A DNA stretch of 64,000 nucleotides from Takakia lepidozioides (lineage: Eukaryota > Streptophyta > Takakiopsida > Takakiales > Takakiaceae). The notes under the pieces are model-generated. The model had not been told where the DNA came from. It saw only the letters and a program-made list of their open reading frames with translations, and did no database searches. Where the stretch lies: the NCBI GenBank assembly GCA_030704615.1, contig CM060731.1, positions 27,962,001 to 28,026,000 of the forward strand, read 5' to 3'. The translations under genes were made by a program, and so were the position numbers. Shown here piece after piece: positions 1-10,910 of this stretch (the first letter of the stretch is position 1; each line of letters opens with the position of its first letter).

Positions 1-1650
1 AACGCAGTGGTTTCGAGTTATGACACAACAGAGGGAAAAAACCAGGACATATTATGAAATTAAGACTCATCTTGTAGTAGGGTTCGTGGCACTGCACTCC
101 AGGTTGGTCTTACGCAACCCCAAGGCTGTCACTGAAAGCCTATGTGTCCTCGGTTTTGATCTGTTGCAGTGGGTACAAAGCAAACTCTATGGCCATATGG
201 AGCTTCATTGACAAAGGAGGATTTCATATCTAGCTAACTGGGCAGAGCGCCGAGTTCCAAGATAAAAGCCACCTTTCATGCATAAGGTTTTGTCTGGTTT
301 CTGTAAGGAGCCTTACAAGCAAAGTGCCCACCACCTTTCAATGCTAACTAGGTACATTTTCGTTTGGTAATTGCATACAGGAAGGATTCCTGCCCTCCCC
401 GCTTTCGAGTGAGTTCGCACAGGGCTACTGGTATCCTTTAAGCCCATAATCCTGTACTTGCTGGATTTTGAACTGTGGAATTGCTCACACAGGGTGTTCT
501 GAGAATGTCCAGGCTGGGCATGATATTCAGGATTTTTCTTAGATTATGCTTGGGTGCTACTGGTACATTTCCAGTAGGACAAATTATTCTCCTGTGCGAC
601 CTCCGTCACACGATGTGCTTTCATCATAACTTCCGGTTACCATCTGTCTGTTCTGATAGTATCACTTATCTATGAGAAATTGGTGAGGAGGTGAACAACT
701 TATGAGGGCGAATGATTTGAGTAGGGTGGATATGCCTATTTCCTTGGAAATAAGCACTGCTGTCAGCAGACAGAATTTTTGCATGGGACCAATTGTGTCT
801 TGAAGGCATTTGCATCCTTATTCAGTGTGAATAAAGACAAATGTTTTTTGGATTATGTATGAAGAAGTTATGAATTTCTTACAATCTATAAGCGATCCTA
901 GGGTGGGGTTATAAGTCATAGCTGGTGTTGTGCAGCACACTGAATAAGTGGGGGCAAAACTACAGCAGAGTTTCATGAACTAAAAAGATGTTTAGGGATC
1001 GTAACCTGGCAGGCTGTGTAACTGGAGTGGAATGTGATCCAGAACTCAACAAGGCAGCTGTCATGTTTGCACACTGTCACTATTGACAGCTTTGTAGCTG
1101 TGATGGGTTAGTGATTTGGAAATCCAAGCACTGCCAAGCATGCCTCTGTTTGTGTAATAGGGAGGGAGGGAGGACGAGGAGAGTAAGAGCAAAAGTACGA
1201 AAACAAGTGAATGTGCAGTGGTGAACCCTAAAACAAAATTGCAACAAACTTCAAACTTCAAACAGAGAGCCAAGTAATGTCAAGATTATGAATTCCACCT
1301 CCATCTCTCTCCCCTAGACTTGCGTAGAGCTGCAGGGATGTTGATCCTTGCTCATACTGCATCTCCAGTCTGCAATGCATTACACAAGTGGAGGGCAAGC
1401 TGGTGAAGATGACAAGGAGCCTCTGCCCTTTAGAAACACATCACAGGTGGACAACGAATGTCTCAAATAGCCCAAACGGACGTCAAACCGAGGGACGGAA
1501 GTATGAAGAACGAAAAGGAACGAAAATTGGGCCTTGTCGTCTTTGCTGCACCTATGAGCCTGGGCGAGCCCACAGATCATTCTCGAGATGGCCAAGAGCA
1601 TGGATCTGGAATGATGAGCAGAGGCAAGGGGAAGCGTCCGTTTATCAGCC
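1..1650. other. Spacer upstream of SYP61, no gene recognised
   Basis: No open frame here resembles a known protein, and the frames present are short and overlap on both strands. The last few hundred bases presumably hold the promoter and 5' leader of the SYP61-like gene that starts at 1651, but I see no convincing TATA box. An unrecognised 3' end of a neighbouring gene cannot be excluded near position 1. Confidence 0.4.
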
Positions 1651-4446
1651 ATGTCGGCATTAGATCCATTCTATTTGGTGAAGGAAGAGATCCAAGACTC
1701 TGTATGCGCTCTCACCTTTTTTCTGTCTGTGTCTCGGTAGTTGAGTGTTTGTGCATTATGGGAGTGTGCAGTAGCTACGTTTAAGTTCGTGGCACCAGTA
1801 ATTAGGAATTGCAGAAGGTGTTCGAAAACATGAGATGAACGTACCTCGACTGGTGCAAATCTAAGCTCAAAGTTTTGCATGTTTCTGAAATTCGTAGGTA
1901 AGAAGGCCTTACCTACATTAGCTATGGGAATTGGCTGTGGGACGAAATTCAGAGATCAAAGTGGCACAAGAACTGTATAGCCAGAGGCAGTAAAATAGGA
2001 TTAACGGATATGTTTGTGGAGTGGATGTAGGTCAATAAAGTGCAGGCAACATTTGTGCGATGGGAGCAACTGCCTCCTACTGCCACGGAACGCGGTGTGC
2101 TCATCAACGAGATCGTTTCCGGCTACGAAAGCATCGAATGGCAGGTGCTTTCACTTTCGTTCTTGCATCCCTTGCCCCTCTTTTCCCCTCATTTGCTGCG
2201 GATAGTTGACTTCTGTCAGCGACCTCCCCACATGAACTTAATCCTGGTTGATTGTGATATTTGTCCTTGTAATCTAAAACAAATCTTACATTGTTTGTGC
2301 TGCCTGATTCCGTCCTGGTCTCTTCTTCCCATTTCTTGGATACAAACAGTTTAGACCCCTCGGGATGTAACTAGAGCCAAATCAGATTGCAAACCTAGTG
2401 ATTGAGGGGAACCCAGTCATTCGAGTGTCTCCTATAGTTCAGATCACAGAAAGAAGGGGCATGTGCATGTGACTGTCCAGGTGGATGAGTTGGACAAGGC
2501 CACAGGGGTTGCTGAGAGAGATCCGGCACGCTTCAGTGTGGATACTGCTGAGATCGATCGCCGCAAAAAATGGACAGCCTCTACACGCAGTCAGGTAGGC
2601 TCACCCTTCCTTTGGATTTGCACATTCGGGTTTCAGACCAGCTAGACGGGGACCCATGTATATATGTGCATATGTATTTTGAAGAGGGGTGGTGGGAGGC
2701 ATCCAGATATTGACTTTTCTGTCAAACTCTAATGTAAGTTACAGCAACCCATCCTTATGTTGCTGGAAGTAACTATATGAGAAGGTGTTGGCAGATCAAA
2801 ACCATAAGAGGAGTACTACAAGCTGCTTCTGGGAAGACCACAGGAACAGGGCTGAGCAATGGCACAAATGGTCGAAGAGAGCTGTTGAGGATGGAGGATC
2901 GCCCTGAATCAAAGACCACTCAAACTGTGCATGATAGTTTTCTTGCCAATGAATCCGATCGACAAGCACTTATAATTAGGTGAGTTGGTTGTTTACAGGC
3001 TGCAGATTTGGTAAACTTCACCCCGTGGCCCCTTGGGGTGGAAGAGGATCCAAATCCAGCTCATTGCAGCAAGCTCTAGCTAAAAACTCAACTTGGAACT
3101 AGGAAGCAAGCTGTAGAGAAGTGCTGAATTAGACAAGGTGGTTTGAACACGCGTTCTGGAGAAACGGATGGCATTGTTGTACATGAGGATAGAAGACTTA
3201 TCTTACAGAGACATGATGTGATGGTTTTGCTTTCATGACTAAGTATATCTTGTGCTTGTTTGTGTATCTTTGTCTGACACTCACCTCTCGATCGAATTCA
3301 TGCTCACCCATTTCCATCTTAAGGCAAACTTTCGAATGCCTGCTCTTCAGATATTATAATTTGCGCAGTCCATTGATTTTTCGAGTTTCTTACGACAGCA
3401 ATTTCTGCTCCTGAAACCTAAGTTTTTTTGTGGGAATGAGTACTTCTGTGTTGAAGTTTGAATGTGTGGTGGCAGGGAACAAGATGAGGATCTGGATGAG
3501 CTAAGTGCTAGCGTGGAGCGCTTGGGCGGTGTTGGACTCACCATTCACGAGGAGTTGTCTGGACAGGTGCTTTCTCACCATTGCCCACTCGTTTGTTTGA
3601 TTGGGTTGCCAGCCTAGTAGACAATCATAACACATTGGACTCTCATCAAACTTACGTAGTTATGGGTCTCTCTCTTTCTTCCATCCGTCCTCTCCCCTGA
3701 CCAGCAGAGTAGGATGTTGTCTCCAAGTGATGTGGTCATGGTTGTCTCTCTTGTTTGTGAAATGGGAGCTGATTGGACCTACTTGTGATCCACTCACACA
3801 CTCCCCCCCTCCCTTAGCTCGTTCGTCTCTGTTGTTAAGACAGGGGATAGAAGGTTGTTCCTTTGTTTGGTTGGTTGTGTGATCCACACAACTGTGCCGT
3901 AAGCTCGTTGGGGTCCCATGAGTGGTATAAAGACTCTTTTTTCTGATGGTCAAAACTATCGGTCATGGCATGTCATTCACAGCTTGGATGAGGCAAAAGC
4001 AATAGGTGGACCAATCTGTGTGGGATGCAATGGTGTTGGCAGGAGAGAATTATTGATGACTTGGCTCATGACATGAACAGCACATCTACCAGGCTTGAGT
4101 TTGTTCAGGTAGGCCATCTCTCACAGCTACCCTCCCTTCCTCTCCAAGACAATCATACAACTGTTCTCTTGCAACGAGCTCAGTTTGCCTAGTGAGTAAG
4201 CATTTCGTTTGTGTACATGACGGTGTGTGTCAGAGAAAGATTTCCTTGAGAGACTAGTTTGTATACATGTTATGCATCAAGCATTGCGAATCAGGTAACA
4301 GGGAAATGGGAATGTCTCTGCGGGTTGGTGCGCAGAAAAGGCTGGCTATCGTGATGAAGAAGGCTGGATGGAAGGGACAAGTGATGATGATTGTCTTTCT
4401 GGTTGTCTTATTGATTATTCTCACCTTCCTTGTTGTTTCTGCGTAA
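1651..4446 (+). CDS. SYP61: SYP61-like Qc-SNARE (syntaxin-61), seven exons
   Basis: Exons are 1651-1701, 2031-2144, 2481-2594, 2795-2979, 3476-3566, 4043-4108 and 4336-4446. All introns are GT-AG and phases agree, giving 243 aa, close to the family's usual length of about 245. The start MSALDPFYLVKEEIQDS is the typical N-terminus of plant SYP61 and of the syntaxin-6 N-terminal helical domain (about residues 5-100). The SNARE motif covers about residues 152-214, with LDELSASVERLGGVGLTIHE and a likely zero-layer glutamine near residue 185 before ERIIDDL. A single hydrophobic tail anchor (MMIVFLVVLLIILTFLVVSA) ends the protein. From the family: SYP61 acts at the trans-Golgi network/early endosome in fusion with SYP4 and VTI partners. 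The frame is intact, with no stop or frameshift. The next gene downstream is an expansin on the opposite strand. Confidence 0.93.
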
Positions 4447-5079
4447 GCTGTTTCATGCGCAAAAGTAAGGCTGTATGAGAGTCCTCACAGTGCAAATGAA
4501 GTCATTGTGAAAACAGCAGCCTTTGTTCCAAAAAGTGGATTTTGAGGGGGTTTGATTATGTCTCCAAACCTGAGCTGTGAAGCTGGACAGACAACATGAA
4601 CTGGATATTCTGGGGATCTGCTTACACTTTCAACTTCTTTCCAAAAATAAGATTTAAGGCATAGCGAGATAGGTTGTATCTGCGGTGCTCCCTTGTTTCT
4701 CCTGTCAGCTACAGAGAGAGTGCAGCCATTGGCTGTCCTGCAATTTTAGTTGTGACTTTACCATGAGGGTATAGTTCCTCGTGGAGCCAAGTGTGGGGTT
4801 TGAACCCACTAGTGCCAACTGGAGAGAGAGCCACAGAGGCTGACATTGTCCTTTGTCTTATGAAGTACAAATACTTATTGGCCTTTGGATGTTTGGCGTC
4901 AAGAGATTTCACCAGAAAACTGGGGCACGTGTGGACAAATATGAGGGGTTTGAGTGAGAGTGATCCAAAGTTGCTAGAGACACAAGCTGACCACAACTGA
5001 GCAGAACTTTTGAGTTCAGGAATCTCAGTTTTGTGAAGCTGCTTGGAAGCTGATTGCCAAGGTTCAGAGAAGGTGTACG
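4447..5079. other. SYP61 3' flank, no gene
   Basis: This holds the 3' UTR and downstream flank of the SYP61-like gene. No coding frame is recognised. A SINE-like segment with a Pol III B-box on the minus strand lies inside it and is listed separately. Confidence 0.5.
4720..4870 (-). repeat. tRNA-derived SINE-like segment
   Basis: Read on the minus strand, 4797-4807 matches the Pol III B-box consensus (GGTTCAAACC). An A-box-like CAGCCTCTGTGGC lies about 35-40 bases before it. This spacing is that of a tRNA or tRNA-derived SINE head, but no cloverleaf forms, so it is not a tRNA gene. Ends are approximate and no target-site duplication was identified. Confidence 0.3.
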
Positions 5080-5304
5080 TTGCCTCCCTCTGGTTTGAAA
5101 TTTCAATTGAAATCGTCAATCAGGATGGGGACTGCAAGATTTTGGGCGAAAATGGGAGATGTCTTGTACTTGGTGACCGTTTACAACTCGAGTCGCGAGA
5201 GTTAGACAGTTGCCTCCCTCTGGTTTGAAATTTCAATTGAAATCGTCAATCAGGATGGGGACTGCAAGATTTTGGGCGAAAATGGGAGATGTCTTGTACT
5301 TGGT
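5080..5304. repeat. Perfect 95-bp direct duplication
   Basis: Bases 5080-5174 recur without a mismatch at 5210-5304, 130 bases apart, separated by a 35-base unique piece. The unit starts TTGCCTCCCTCTGG and ends CTTGTACTTGGT. The short motif GAGAGTTAGACAG before the second copy also recurs near 5379. Perfect identity implies a recent duplication. Confidence 0.9.
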
Positions 5305-6734
5305 CCGTTGCGTGAGTGGGTCTAATGGAGGGAGGTCTTCTGGGGCGGATGCATGTCTTGAAGAGACCCGTATTGCAGAGAGTTAGACAGCTTCAGTGGT
5401 GGATTTACCACCATACTCTCTGGTGTCAGATCAGGCCAGCCCATAGACAACACTCAACTGGCATCTCAATTGGCTGGGCGCATGTGTAAGAGCAATTCTG
5501 GGCCGAGATGTACAGCAGGCAATGGATCAGCTGTAGACCCATGTGCAGGGCCCAGGGAGGATTAGCAGTAGATTGCGGAACTATTTCCCTCAACAGTACA
5601 TCCCAACCAATGTTGGCAGGGGGGATGATCAATGGATGTGAGGGAGAGAAACAGATCCCCGAGAAAGAGTAAGCACCGCTGGCAACATCTCTGATAGATT
5701 TATGATATGAGAACTCGGATAAGAAACTGGACTTGGTATGCGGGTGCACATGTGAATCGCTTATAGTATCCTGTGAATTATCAAACTGGAGACAATATTA
5801 CATTGTGGTGTACAGAGGAACCTGAAGTTCGGAAATGCTTAAGCTTGTGAGGTAAGGCTGTATAACTCTAGGCAATGCTGGAATACAGTAGAGTCTACTC
5901 CAAAAAATTGCTTGGAGATGGAGTAGGGGCCAAACCAGGTGTGATGTAGAACAAAGAAAACTGTGGCAGAATTTGATTCTGATGCTTTGATCTACATGGC
6001 GATGCGTGCCAGAAGAAAGTAGCACAATGTGGTCCTACAGGAATTACTCTTTCCTTCTAAACTGAGGAGCGGGTGGTCTGGAGAACACACCTCAGCAACC
6101 TTTACAGTGAGTAATACATACCAGAGTAGTCTAGCTTCTGCACTCTCTAGATTTTGAGTTCTCTGATGGAAATCTCTTGAGTTCAAACTAATAAGTGACC
6201 AATACCCAAGACTAAATTTTCCTGGGGATTATCTATGTCTACTGCGGAAACGAGTGGGCGGCCACTTCGACAGGCCAGGCCTCTCCTGCCCCTTGAGGAA
6301 CTCAAAGGGATCATCAATTCTAGAAATCTCTAACCTTCCGGGAGAGGTCTTATTCCATTGAGACTCGCTAGAGCCTTTCTCCTGCTGCCTGGGATTCACC
6401 GCTTGACAATCGAAAGAGTACTGCATACCATAACTTGTACCATCGCAAGGAGATGATGCACATTAGCTTTACGCTGGCCGCCTGCAGCATGGAGATGTAC
6501 TGACCACTTGCTGCAGCCTTATTGCCTGTGGCGGTATACTGAGCGAAATACTGCCCTCCAGATCCAAGTCCACTAATGCAACGCCAGTCCTTTGCAGGCA
6601 GTGAACTGGGACTATTTCGATGGAGGATGGATTGCTCCTGTTTGTCTACAAGTTTCTGCATGCTGTTTTATTAAGCTCGGCACTAGGTGAAGGGAACTGA
6701 TAAAAGAAGAAAGAGAAAGAGGAGGGGAGGGGGG
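5305..6734. other. Spacer between SYP61 and the first expansin
   Basis: No gene recognised. Several open frames of 60-107 codons exist on the minus strand, but none has a recognisable domain or plausible splice structure. The final part before 6735 is the 3' UTR of the minus-strand expansin. Confidence 0.4.
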
Positions 6735-8213
6735 CTACTCAAACTGGGAGCCCTCAAATGTTTGACCGAGCTGCCAGTTAGATGGAGCCGCATCGACAGA
6801 TATAACAGTCTGTCCATCGCTGGTAGTTGTCTGAAATGAAAGAGCTTGTCCGTCCAGTTGGTTGCCTCGGTATTGCCAGTTCTGGCCCCAGTTCCGTTCG
6901 AGTGGATACCATCCCGTGTTGGTGCCTCTGACGGACAACTGTTGAACATCACCAGCGCCCCCAACGTTGGTGAGGAGAACGAGAAGGAAGTAAGGGTTTC
7001 CATTGATTGTGAAGTGCATTCCTCCAATTTTATTGCATGGCACCCTGTAGTCGACAAATCAGCCAAGTTCAGAGTTTTTGCCTGTGTAAACTTCCAGTGA
7101 ACTCTATCTCTAAGCCATACTACAATTACGTCATGACTGTAGTACAGCGGATTACTAACTTGCTATGAGATTGATGTTCAAAGAGAGATGGATCTTGAAT
7201 CTAACCCCAATGTAAAGATCAACTGAAGATTTGAGCCCAGCTAATCGTTAATTTGATATGATGATCAATCACACTACTAAAGCGATGCATTCTACTGAGA
7301 TCCAATGACCTACCTTCGGTAGAGGACAGGAACGATTCCGGCGACATATATAGCGAACTTCAAATAAGCTGGTTCTGCCAAGTCGAAGTGCTGGAGAGGA
7401 GGATTGCACCAGCCTCCATTGTTATTGGGCTTGGCCCAGTTGGGAGGGCACAAATTCGTGGCTGTCACTGTAATTGAAGGCTGTCCTGGCAGGCACCATC
7501 GTGGTTCATTGCAAATGAGTTGGAAGCAAGCTCCGCAGCTGAGACCGCTGTTGAAGAGAGCAGTGCTGAGGGCCGCTGTGTTGGTGCCATAACCTGCGCT
7601 GTAAAGGTTCCCATATCCACAAGCACCACCTGCGTTGTCCAATGCCAAATTATGTTATTGACAGGACGCGACCGGACACCATGTACATTTGCACTCGTTT
7701 GAGACCTCGAGAGCTTATTCACCGTTGTGGACAAAGGTTGCTAACGTTGTTTGTTAAATGGCGTACACAATTGTGGGCATAGTCTCTGCCGATTAGCCAG
7801 CCTTCCCTGAGCTGTTGTGGGCTACATGTCCACTAGGGGCTGGGAAACTTCAAATTGCCCTATGTAGCCCTCGAGAACATCACCAACAATGCGACAACGC
7901 GCTTAACGGGCATTTAGCGTCAAATGCGACCGGTATAACAGGCCGGTATCGATCTAGACATAATGCTACAGACTACAATGTTTATCTATCCATTCTCGAG
8001 ACCCACATATATAATCTAGGCCTGCTCCAGAGAGAGATGTTGGATTCCTAAAGGATGTTAAATGTGATTTGGCTTCCTATGCATAAAGATTTGTAACTTC
8101 CGGACTCCCCTGAGTTCTCTGAGTTTGTAATTTGTTAAAATGTGTACAAGGTGAACATTGCAAAATTTCAAATGAATTTCTGTGTTCTCACGATTAATTA
8201 GATTTGCACGTAC

Positions 8214-8244
<31 letters not shown>

Positions 8245-8432
8245 CGTGTGTACAGGAGAGAGCTCGCAATACCTTGAGTACCAGAAGCATCGCTGCCACC
8301 ATAGAAAGTCGCATGGGCGGGAGTCCAATTGGGATTGCCAGTATACGCTCCCCCATGGACTCGGCACAAGCAGGTCAGCGACAGAGTCAACAGTAATTGC
8401 AGCGCTACCAGGTTGAGACTTGAGTGACCCAT
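6735..8432 (-). CDS. EXPA: Alpha-expansin 1, three coding exons
   Basis: Exons on the minus strand are 8432-8273, 7629-7314 and 7044-6735, giving 261 aa; the introns are in phases 1 and 2. The start MGHSSLNL opens a hydrophobic signal peptide ending near CRVHGGAY. Domain 1 (six-stranded double-psi beta-barrel, about residues 45-159) has [20 protein letters not shown], paired cysteines, the alpha-expansin insertion GGWCNPP and the conserved HFD at residues 134-136. Domain 2 (CBM63-like, about 165-261) begins VPCNKIGG and carries WGQNWQ and the end motif FEGSQFE. From the family: secreted, loosens cell walls at acid pH without hydrolysis. Earlier in-frame ATGs would put about 45 residues before the signal peptide, so 8432 is preferred. 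It is closely similar to the expansins at 15.2 and 20.6 kb. Confidence 0.93.
8218..8244. repeat. (GA)n microsatellite in expansin intron 1
   Basis: About 13 uninterrupted GA repeats lie in the first coding intron of the minus-strand expansin, 29 bases inside its 5' splice site. On the transcribed strand this reads as a CT-rich tract. Confidence 0.9.
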
Positions 8433-8439
8433 TTCGGAA

Positions 8440-8710
8440 CTGCCAAGCAAACGGCCAGATTTCCATGATTCAGTTGCCAGGTACAGTAAGCATTTTTGTG
8501 TTGCAGTCAGCGCCAAGTTCTCGAGACCCAATTGATATTGAAAATTGGAATCTTGATGCACCATAATCTAGGTAAATATATACAATTGGATGCTCGGTAC
8601 GTGATAATGGAATGTAGATGTCAAGGATAACATGTCCAGATCCAACCTAGGTTCAATATGGATGTTATTGCTAGAGCAGCATACAATTTAAAGCAGTGCA
8701 TGAAACTTAC
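8440..8710 (-). other. Inferred 5'-leader intron of alpha-expansin 1
   Basis: On the minus strand a consensus donor (GCAC|GTAAGTTT) lies at 8711/8710, and an acceptor (TTGCTTGGCAG) ends at 8440, eight bases before the ATG. The proposed noncoding first exon upstream (about 8711-8930) is CT-rich, as in the third expansin. The same layout recurs in the other expansins of this window, which supports it, but there is no transcript evidence. Confidence 0.5.
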
Positions 8711-8994
8711 GTGCGGGCTGCTTAGCGTTGAACGCGAACGGTTCAGGGAGGGAGACAGAGCGACTGTGGAGTTCCGTGCAAACAAACTGCCTTTTGAGAG
8801 GTCGCTGGGAGCCCTGACTGCCCTGACTTCCGCAGAGAAGTCAGAAAGAGAGAGTCTGAACTCGTATGAGAGAGATACCAGGATTGAGCTGCAGAGATGG
8901 AGCTGGAGAGGATGACAGGCTCCGTTATGTAGGTGCGGCTGCACTGCACAGATTGACTTGGTAGATTGTAATTGCTGAGGAAAGTCTATAGCTT

Positions 8995-9130
8995 CGAGAG
9001 ATAGCCTAGTGGTTGGAGCTTGTCGCCACACAGCTGTTGGCATGTTCCTCAGTTAAACCCACCATTGTGTGGTCCACCAGTCCGGCATCAGTACCCCACA
9101 TGTATATTAAACCCGCAACATGTAAAAATA
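8995..9130 (+). repeat. tRNA-derived SINE-like segment
   Basis: Bases 9004-9015 (TAGCCTAGTGG) match the Pol III A-box. A degenerate B-box, AGTTAAACCC, follows about 48 bases on at 9052. The segment continues with a tRNA-unrelated body (CCACCATTGTGTGGTCC) and a short A-rich stretch. No cloverleaf forms, so a SINE relic is the best reading. The ends are approximate. Confidence 0.4.
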
Positions 9131-10499
9131 CAGTAGCTGGATCTCCGCGCACTGCCAACACGAGTTGCTAGTCTACAGTGCCAAACCTGGGTTCCCTTTT
9201 GCCCAACGTTCACAATACTACACTGTCAAAATACTACTACTACACCTTTTGTCCCTCAAAAGACTCTACACTACGTATAACTTCAAGGATAATCGCACTA
9301 GTTACAACTTTGCATGCTCGAGCTCGCAAATGCAAACTCATAATTTACAAGTTGCGGTGAGAATGAGTTTGCACATCAGGCGAACAAAGATTCATCCTGT
9401 CGATCATCTGAACAGCACCTGCCACCGCCCACCTACCGTGAAGCAGCCATGCTGAACGACAAATGCATTTGCCTGCATATGATTGCATTAAACACCTTCC
9501 CTTTCGTGTGCCCACTGGTCACACCGCTGCAGGTATGCCTTCCAAATAATGCATCCCTTCTCTCCAACTACTTACACGCTTCACTCTCGCCTTCCACTAC
9601 CATGTCACCCACTACACTACACCTTCCCCTCCATCATCATCTTCCTGCTGCTTACATTATTCTCTAACCCCCAAAAGCCCATTAGCCTTCCCACATTGTC
9701 GTCTGGAGAGGCTCCATTATTTGAATCTCGTCGTTGTATCAGCGCGTCTGTACTGATTCCAATTCCCTGCCAACACCACAATAACTTTCCAGTTCATTTC
9801 ATACTCAGAGAATATGTTGACCTCGCCACAATAACACCCGAAGTTTAGTTCCAAATACCCGAATCACTACCACTTTACAGCTATAGCTAATATTATAAAA
9901 CTAGCAAGTAATTAGTAATTATTCCCGGATATTCTTACTAGCTTTCACAATTAGCCTGGCCCGAGAACATGATATACAGGCCCCAGGGCCAAGGCTACAG
10001 TAGGCTTCCTCCCCTTTCTATTTGAAAAAAAAGAAAAAAAGAAAAAAAGAGATTAAAAGCCTGGGAAATATCTAAATTTCAAATTCACACGCGTGAAATC
10101 ACAGAACGGACACTGAATCCTGTAACCGCGCGCGCCTACGGGTGATGTTGTTGTTGTTGTGTCACCGCGCGGTGAAAGAAACAGTTATGTATTATACGAG
10201 ATATGTACATACTAGGTACTGTGGTTTGGGTGATAATACATGAGCATTGGGTCCTCCTTTGCTCTGGTAATTTTATTTCGTTCATCCGTACAAACGAACA
10301 AACGGCAGGTCAGGTTGGTCGGAGTCGACCCGATCAGTTTTATTTCTGAAAGTGAAAAACGTACGGCACCTCCACTACTAGATGATTGAATTAAGGGGGC
10401 GGCGCATGTGCTGTTCGGCGCACTGATTTGACTCCGGTTGCACGTCACGACAGCCCATACATATCAGTCGATTCGAAATGTTTTAGATGCTTGCTCAAG
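9131..10499. other. Gene-free spacer
   Basis: No gene recognised. The stretch contains a purine tract (10024-10054, runs of A broken by G), a (TTG)n run near 10147 and AT-rich sequence, with no supported coding frame. Confidence 0.5.
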
Positions 10500-10910
10500 A
10501 CTACGACTCTTTGCAGTCTACAAATATGTAAAATTTTGTGGACAGCGCTCTTGCCTCCCGGGCTCAAATCCTGCTACCCTGTCGTCTTATTTGTCCCCGG
10601 CCCCCTCTCTTCGGTGCGGAGCATTGCGCGCTCAAGCCTCGGAAAGAGCTTAGTTTTTCCTCTTGCTATAATTAAGGGGCTCCGATTTGTGAGCGGTGGC
10701 TCTACATATTCCCCCTTTACAAAAATAAGATGGTGTAATAGGGGTTTTAAATTTTTTCCCCAAAATAACTCCAAATCCTGGGTCAGCCCCTATGGCACCC
10801 TTTTTAGAGGTTATTTTTCCCTCTTTGTACCCCTTCTGCATTTTAATAAATTTTCCATGGCCTCTGTCCCCTGTTCTGTTTTTAAAAAAAAAAAAGAGAG
10901 TAAAAAACTG
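10500..10910 (+). repeat. Possible SINE with B-box and A-rich end
   Basis: The stretch CCCGGGCTCAAATCCTGC at about 10557-10574 resembles a tRNA T-arm/B-box (GGTTCAAATCC with one change). It follows GTGGACAGCGCTCTTGCC, which resembles the preceding tRNA region. The piece ends in a run of about 12 A near 10885. This fits a degenerate tRNA-derived SINE; no flanking duplication was confirmed. Confidence 0.25.

Noticed and set aside
1388-1784. Overlapping plus-strand frames before and over SYP61 exon 1
   Set aside because: The 108-codon frame reads through exon 1 in the wrong frame; the correct frame begins at 1651 with the family N-terminus.
6368-6661. 97-codon minus-strand frame downstream of expansin 1
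   Set aside because: No recognisable domain and no splice link to the expansin, whose stop at 6735 is well placed for the family.
8433-8564. Upstream in-frame ATGs of expansin 1
   Set aside because: They would put about 45 residues before the signal peptide and cross the inferred leader-intron acceptor.
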